A stretch of 7,890 nt of DNA from an uncultured Collinsella sp. (GTDB taxonomy: Bacteria > Actinomycetota > Coriobacteriia > Coriobacteriales > Coriobacteriaceae): positions 1 to 7,890 of the forward strand of contig USJB01000054.1 in the NCBI GenBank assembly GCA_900554905.1, written 5' to 3'. This document shows positions 4,440 through 7,890 of the stretch, piece after piece (the stretch's first letter is position 1; each line of letters starts with the position of its first letter). The position numbers and the translations under genes were made by a program. Below the pieces are notes generated by a model. It worked only from the letters and a program-made list of their open reading frames with translations, searched no databases and was not told the origin of the DNA.

Positions 4440-7244
4440 GTGAGAGCTGCCACTGTCCTTCGTTCAGTTATATATCGCGCCCTGGCCGTTGTGCTTGCCG
4501 CGCTTGTCGTGCTGAGTTCTATCGCGCCTGTCCAGGCTTTTGCCGATGACTCTAGTCAGCCAGTCAAGACGGTCCGCGTTGGTTGGCTCGTCAACAGCGA
4601 AGGCTTCCAGAACGGCACCCCCGGGGAGCGTCTCTCGGGATGGGGCTACGAGTACCTCCAGACCCTGTCGTACTACACGCCCGGCTGGCGGTACGAATAC
4701 GTCTCCGGCACCTTCACCGAGCTTATGGACATGCTCGAGGCAGGCGAGATCGACCTCATGCCCAACATCTCCTACTCCGAGGAACGTGCCCAAAAGCTGC
4801 TCTTTTCCTCGAACCCCGAGGGCACCGAGCGCTACTACATCTACGCCAGGCCCGACCGTGACGACCTTGCAAAGGGTGACCCTCAAGCACTCCAGGGTCT
4901 CACTATCGGTTGCAACCCCGACGTCATGCAAACCTTCGTTGGCCAGCAATGGCTCGCCAGCGAAGGAATCGCCTGCACATACAAGGAGTATGACGGAGGA
5001 TCCGATCTCTTTGACGCGCTCGCAAACGACGAAGTCGATGCCGTCATCATGAACGACACAATCTCGTCGCCCAATGCCTCCCCCATGTTCTACATTGGTT
5101 CGAACGACTACTACTTTGCCGTTCCCAAAAGCCGCCCCGACCTGATGGACGACATCAATGCTGCCATGACGGCAATCGCCCGCGTCAACCCACGCTATAA
5201 CGACGAAGTAAAATCTCACTACTCGACCCAAAACAGCGGCTCATCATCGCTCAACGGCCCCGAACGTTCCTGGCTCAAAGCAAATGACAACACCATCACG
5301 CTCGGCTACATTACGGGCAAACTCCCCTACTGCAACGAAGACGAAAACGGCGAAATGGAAGGCTCGCTCGCATCGCTTGCGACGACGCTGCACGATAAAT
5401 TTGGCATTACGGTCAAAACCGTCGCCTTTGATAGCTACAAGATGATGTCAAAGGCCCTGTCAAAGGAAAGCATAGACGTTGCGCTGCCGGTATACCGAGA
5501 TTACTGGTTTGCCGAGCAAACAGGCGTTGTGCAGTCGGTATCGTTGGGAACCATATCCCTCACCGCTATCCACACCGGCAGCAACCTGAACAAAAACCTT
5601 CAGAACATCGCCTGTACCAAATCATCGTTTGTCAACAAAAATGCACTTGAAAGTCTGTTCCCCACAGCGACCGTAACCGAATACCAATCCGACGATGAAG
5701 CGTTCGACGCCCTCAGGAAGGGAACGGCGCACTGCATCGTCGCTCCCAGTTCACGCGTAAAAACCATCGGTGACCGTTACGATCTCGAGGACTGCGAGAC
5801 GACCGAGCTCCCTGACACCTGTGAGATCTCGTGCTGGATTTCGCGCGGAAAACCCGAGCTGTTGGGAATCATCAACAAGGGCATCATCAATGCCGGAGAA
5901 TCGCTCTCCGCAAGCAATTACTCCTCCACGTCGTACACGGCCCAGGAATCCAACACGCTTCAATTCCTTTACCGCAACCGCACCGCCATTGCAGCTACCC
6001 TCATCGGTATGTTGTCGGTCGGCATCGTCCTGCTCATCTGGGCGCTCGTACGCGCTCGAACCGAGCGCAAAAAAGCCGATGCCGCCAACGCCGCTAAGAC
6101 GGCATTCCTCACGCGCATGAGCCACGACATCCGAACGCCGCTCAACGGTATCCTGGGCCTTATCGAGATCGAGGAATTGAAGGAAGGCGATATCCAGGTC
6201 GCCCGCGAGAGCCGTGCCAAGGCGCGCGTTGCCGCCAATCACCTGCTCTCGCTGATCAACGACATCCTCGAGATGGGCAAAATCGAAGACCGCAAGCTAA
6301 CACTGGAGCATGCGCCTTTTAACCTCAAAGAGCTCTGCGACGACACACTGGTGCTGTGCAAGCTCCGCGCGTCCAGTAACGGCATCACAATGCAGGACAA
6401 TAGTCTGCCGTACGCCACGGGGCCATACATGATCGGCAGTCCCACCCATATCCGACAGATCATGATCAACCTGTTAGACAACAGCATTAAGTACAACAAG
6501 CGCGGCGGCTCCGTCACCTTTAGCTCAAAGGCCAAGCCACTCGATAACGGGCGCGCTCTCTTTTGCTTTAGCGTTTCGGATACCGGCATTGGCATGGCTC
6601 CCGAGTTTTTAAAGCATATCTATGAGCCGTTTGCCCAAGAAGGTGACGATGCGCGCAGCAAGTTCCAAGGAACCGGCATGGGCATGCCAATCGTCAAGTC
6701 GCTTATTGAACTGATGGGCGGCACCATCGAAGTCACCAGCAAACTCCATGTGGGCACCACGTTCTACGTGGAAATTCCGCTCGATATCGACAAGAACCCC
6801 CAGGCGCGGACGGATACGGTCGAGAAGGCGCTCGACTGCTCACTCGCCGACATGAACGTGCTGCTCGCCGAAGACAACGAATTGAATGCCGAGATTGCCC
6901 AGACGCTGCTAGAATCCGAGGGCGTCGTGGTCACCCGCGCCGTCAACGGCAACGAAGTCGTCGATCTGTACCTGTCTCATCCCGCCGGCAGCTTCGATGC
7001 CATTCTGATGGACATTATGATGCCGGACATGGACGGCTATGAGGCAACCCGCGCGATTCGCCTGAGCGAGAAGGTCGATGCAGCCGATATCCCCATCATC
7101 GCGCTCACCGCCAATGCCTTTGCCGAAGACGCCAAGGCGGCACACGACGCCGGCATGAACGCCCATCTGTCCAAACCGCTCGACTTTAACAAGCTCAAAA
7201 ACATACTCGCCCGCATCAAGAAAAACGGATCCGTTTCGCTATAG
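4440..7244 (+). CDS. Hybrid sensor histidine kinase with two periplasmic solute-binding domains and a receiver domain
   Basis: A membrane sensor of 934 residues. Residues 1-35 are a signal peptide or N-terminal anchor ending in QAFA. Two type-3 solute-binding (SBP_bac_3) domains follow at about 43-260 and 283-488, the usual sensing part of BvgS-like kinases that bind amino acids or other small solutes. One membrane helix lies at about 516-537. The cytoplasmic part has the H-box MSHDIRTPLNGILGL with phospho-acceptor His562, the N-box NLLDNSIKYN (Asn681), the G1 box DTGIGM (from Asp714), the F-box YEPF and the G2 box GTGMGM (744-749). A receiver follows at about 805-928: acidic pair Glu811/Asp812, phospho-acceptor Asp858 in LMDIMMPDMDGYE, Thr890 and Lys912. 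All catalytic residues are present. There is no PAS domain, HPt or DNA-binding output. The start is GTG 4440, with AGGA 6 nt upstream; the in-frame TTG at 4434 directly abuts AGGA and is unlikely. The solute and the downstream partner are unknown. Confidence 0.92.
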   Translation: MRAATVLRSVIYRALAVVLAALVVLSSIAPVQAFADDSSQPVKTVRVGWLVNSEGFQNGTPGERLSGWGYEYLQTLSYYTPGWRYEYVSGTFTELMDMLEAGEIDLMPNISYSEERAQKLLFSSNPEGTERYYIYARPDRDDLAKGDPQALQGLTIGCNPDVMQTFVGQQWLASEGIACTYKEYDGGSDLFDALANDEVDAVIMNDTISSPNASPMFYIGSNDYYFAVPKSRPDLMDDINAAMTAIARVNPRYNDEVKSHYSTQNSGSSSLNGPERSWLKANDNTITLGYITGKLPYCNEDENGEMEGSLASLATTLHDKFGITVKTVAFDSYKMMSKALSKESIDVALPVYRDYWFAEQTGVVQSVSLGTISLTAIHTGSNLNKNLQNIACTKSSFVNKNALESLFPTATVTEYQSDDEAFDALRKGTAHCIVAPSSRVKTIGDRYDLEDCETTELPDTCEISCWISRGKPELLGIINKGIINAGESLSASNYSSTSYTAQESNTLQFLYRNRTAIAATLIGMLSVGIVLLIWALVRARTERKKADAANAAKTAFLTRMSHDIRTPLNGILGLIEIEELKEGDIQVARESRAKARVAANHLLSLINDILEMGKIEDRKLTLEHAPFNLKELCDDTLVLCKLRASSNGITMQDNSLPYATGPYMIGSPTHIRQIMINLLDNSIKYNKRGGSVTFSSKAKPLDNGRALFCFSVSDTGIGMAPEFLKHIYEPFAQEGDDARSKFQGTGMGMPIVKSLIELMGGTIEVTSKLHVGTTFYVEIPLDIDKNPQARTDTVEKALDCSLADMNVLLAEDNELNAEIAQTLLESEGVVVTRAVNGNEVVDLYLSHPAGSFDAILMDIMMPDMDGYEATRAIRLSEKVDAADIPIIALTANAFAEDAKAAHDAGMNAHLSKPLDFNKLKNILARIKKNGSVSL

Positions 7245-7286
7245 TTTGTGCTCAACCACCACGCACGACCAGAAAGGAAGCCAACG

Positions 7287-7766
7287 ATGTTTAGGCCCTT
7301 ACGTCGAAAGAAACGCGCCATCACTGACGAGGAAGCGCGCGAACTGCTCGCCACCTGCAAGCGCGGCGTCTTTGCCGTCAACGGCGACGATGGCTACCCG
7401 TACGCCATTCCCGTCAACTACTTCTTTGACACCGAGCACGACAAGATTTATTTCCATGGCGCCAAGGCCGGCCACAAGGTCGACGCACTCAAGCGCGATG
7501 ACAAGGTCTGCTTTACCGTTTACGGCAACGAGTGTTACAAGGACGGTGACTGGGCTCCCTACGTTATGAGTACCGTGGTCTTTGGCCGCTGTCGCCTGGC
7601 GAATGACACCCCCGCGTTTATCGAGGACAAAGTCCGCCAGCTCGCCCTTAAGTACTACCCTTCTGCCGAGGAGGTCGAAGAGGAAATCGCCAAAGACATC
7701 AAGGGCGTCCAACTCTACGAGATTTCGATTGAGCATCTTTGCGGCAAGCAGATTCAGGAAAAATAA
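7287..7766 (+). CDS. Pyridoxamine 5'-phosphate oxidase-family flavoprotein (NimA-like)
   Basis: A predicted cytoplasmic split-barrel flavin-binding protein of 159 residues, the usual size for NimA-like members. The family features seen are an N-terminal helix with TDEEARELLATCKRG (13-27), the first strands with GYPYAIPVNYFFD (36-48), and the conserved YFHGAKAGHKVDALKRDDKV CFTVYG block (55-80). The C-terminal strand reads YEISIEHLCGKQ (144-155). Homologues include nitroimidazole-resistance proteins, but most relatives in gut anaerobes have no proven substrate, so drug reduction should not be assumed. The start is ATG 7287, preceded by AAAGGAAG; an in-frame TTG at 7248 would add 13 residues unlike the family. 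It follows the sensor kinase by 42 nt with no terminator between them, so read-through from the kinase promoter is likely. Whether the two work together is inference only. Confidence 0.88.
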   Translation: MFRPLRRKKRAITDEEARELLATCKRGVFAVNGDDGYPYAIPVNYFFDTEHDKIYFHGAKAGHKVDALKRDDKVCFTVYGNECYKDGDWAPYVMSTVVFGRCRLANDTPAFIEDKVRQLALKYYPSAEEVEEEIAKDIKGVQLYEISIEHLCGKQIQEK

Positions 7767-7813
7767 ACCTCCGCAGCAGGTCTGCGCCCAATGGTTACAG
7801 ATGCCTTACCACA

Positions 7814-7847
7814 CGGGGCCTTCCAGCCGACTTGGCAGAAGACCCCG
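7814..7847. other. Strong hairpin in the intergenic tail
   Basis: CGGGGCCTTC (7814-7823) pairs with GAAGACCCCG (7838-7847) over ten positions with one C/A mismatch, closing a 14-nt loop in which CCAG and TTGG can add further pairs. It lies 47 nt after the NimA-like stop codon. There is no T-tract on either strand, so it is not a standard intrinsic terminator. It could stabilise the 3' end of the transcript or belong to the leader of the next gene. The rest of 7767-7890 shows no gene or known RNA that I can support. Confidence 0.4.
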
Positions 7848-7890
7848 CATGCAGTGCTCACTTACCGTGCATTAAAAACGTAGCGGTCCA

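Noticed and set aside
4464..5231. Long 255-codon open frame opposite the sensor kinase
   Set aside because: The opposite strand encodes an unmistakable signal peptide and solute-binding domain. The antisense frame is Val/Gly-rich with no domain, a known artefact of GC-rich coding DNA.
7299..7736. Open frame of 145 codons opposite the NimA-like gene
   Set aside because: Val/Asp/Leu-rich antisense shadow of a clearly recognisable plus-strand flavoprotein gene; no ribosome-binding site or domain.

Overview
The window most likely comes from a gut Coriobacteriia actinobacterium, and Collinsella or a close relative is my best guess. This rests on GC-rich coding sequence with GTG starts, an extracytoplasmic solute-sensor hybrid histidine kinase of a type common in that group, an EFR1-type flavodoxin/ferredoxin, and intergenic repeats built on a GGGGACGTTCTT core. 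No rRNA, tRNA or intact mobile element was recognised, so the assignment is inference.

Layout. (a) 1-218, minus: the N-terminal 72 codons of a methylated-DNA-protein cysteine methyltransferase, running off the left edge. (b) 219-699: about 480 bases without a convincing gene. It holds a 140-base interrupted inverted repeat (401-540) with two 22-nt-spaced direct repeats at its centre. (c) 700-927, plus: a truncated EamA-type transporter with an intact ribosome-binding site but only about the first 45 codons recognisable, followed by a GC-rich hairpin (882-925) that could end transcription on both strands. (d) 957-4194, minus: four co-oriented genes. In transcription order they are a small two-TM potassium-channel-like protein, a LOG/TIGR00730 Rossmann-fold protein, a divergent ClC-family protein and an EFR1-type flavodoxin/ferredoxin. 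The first two are 34 nt apart and the last two 37 nt apart; a 125-nt gap separates the pairs and may carry its own promoter. (e) 4264-4347: three copies of a 19-22-nt repeat forming a near-perfect hairpin plus a 27-nt tandem step, in the divergent intergenic region. (f) 4440-7244, plus: a 934-residue hybrid sensor kinase (signal peptide, two periplasmic solute-binding domains, one TM helix, kinase, receiver). (g) 7287-7766, plus: a NimA-like pyridoxamine-phosphate-oxidase-fold flavoprotein, 42 nt downstream. (h) 7767-7890: no gene, one strong hairpin.

How they may work together. The minus-strand cluster joins two ion-conducting proteins with a nucleotide-metabolism enzyme and a redox protein. 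Ion homeostasis under stress is a possible theme, but nothing in the sequence proves it. The hybrid kinase should sense a small extracellular solute through its periplasmic domains and pass phosphate from His562 to its own receiver Asp858. No DNA-binding output domain or HPt partner is visible here, so its target is unknown.

I see no clear case for a wholly new defence or mobile system. The best candidates for follow-up are the two intergenic repeat structures, the ClC protein lacking the usual gating glutamate, and the orphan hybrid kinase with its flavoprotein neighbour.
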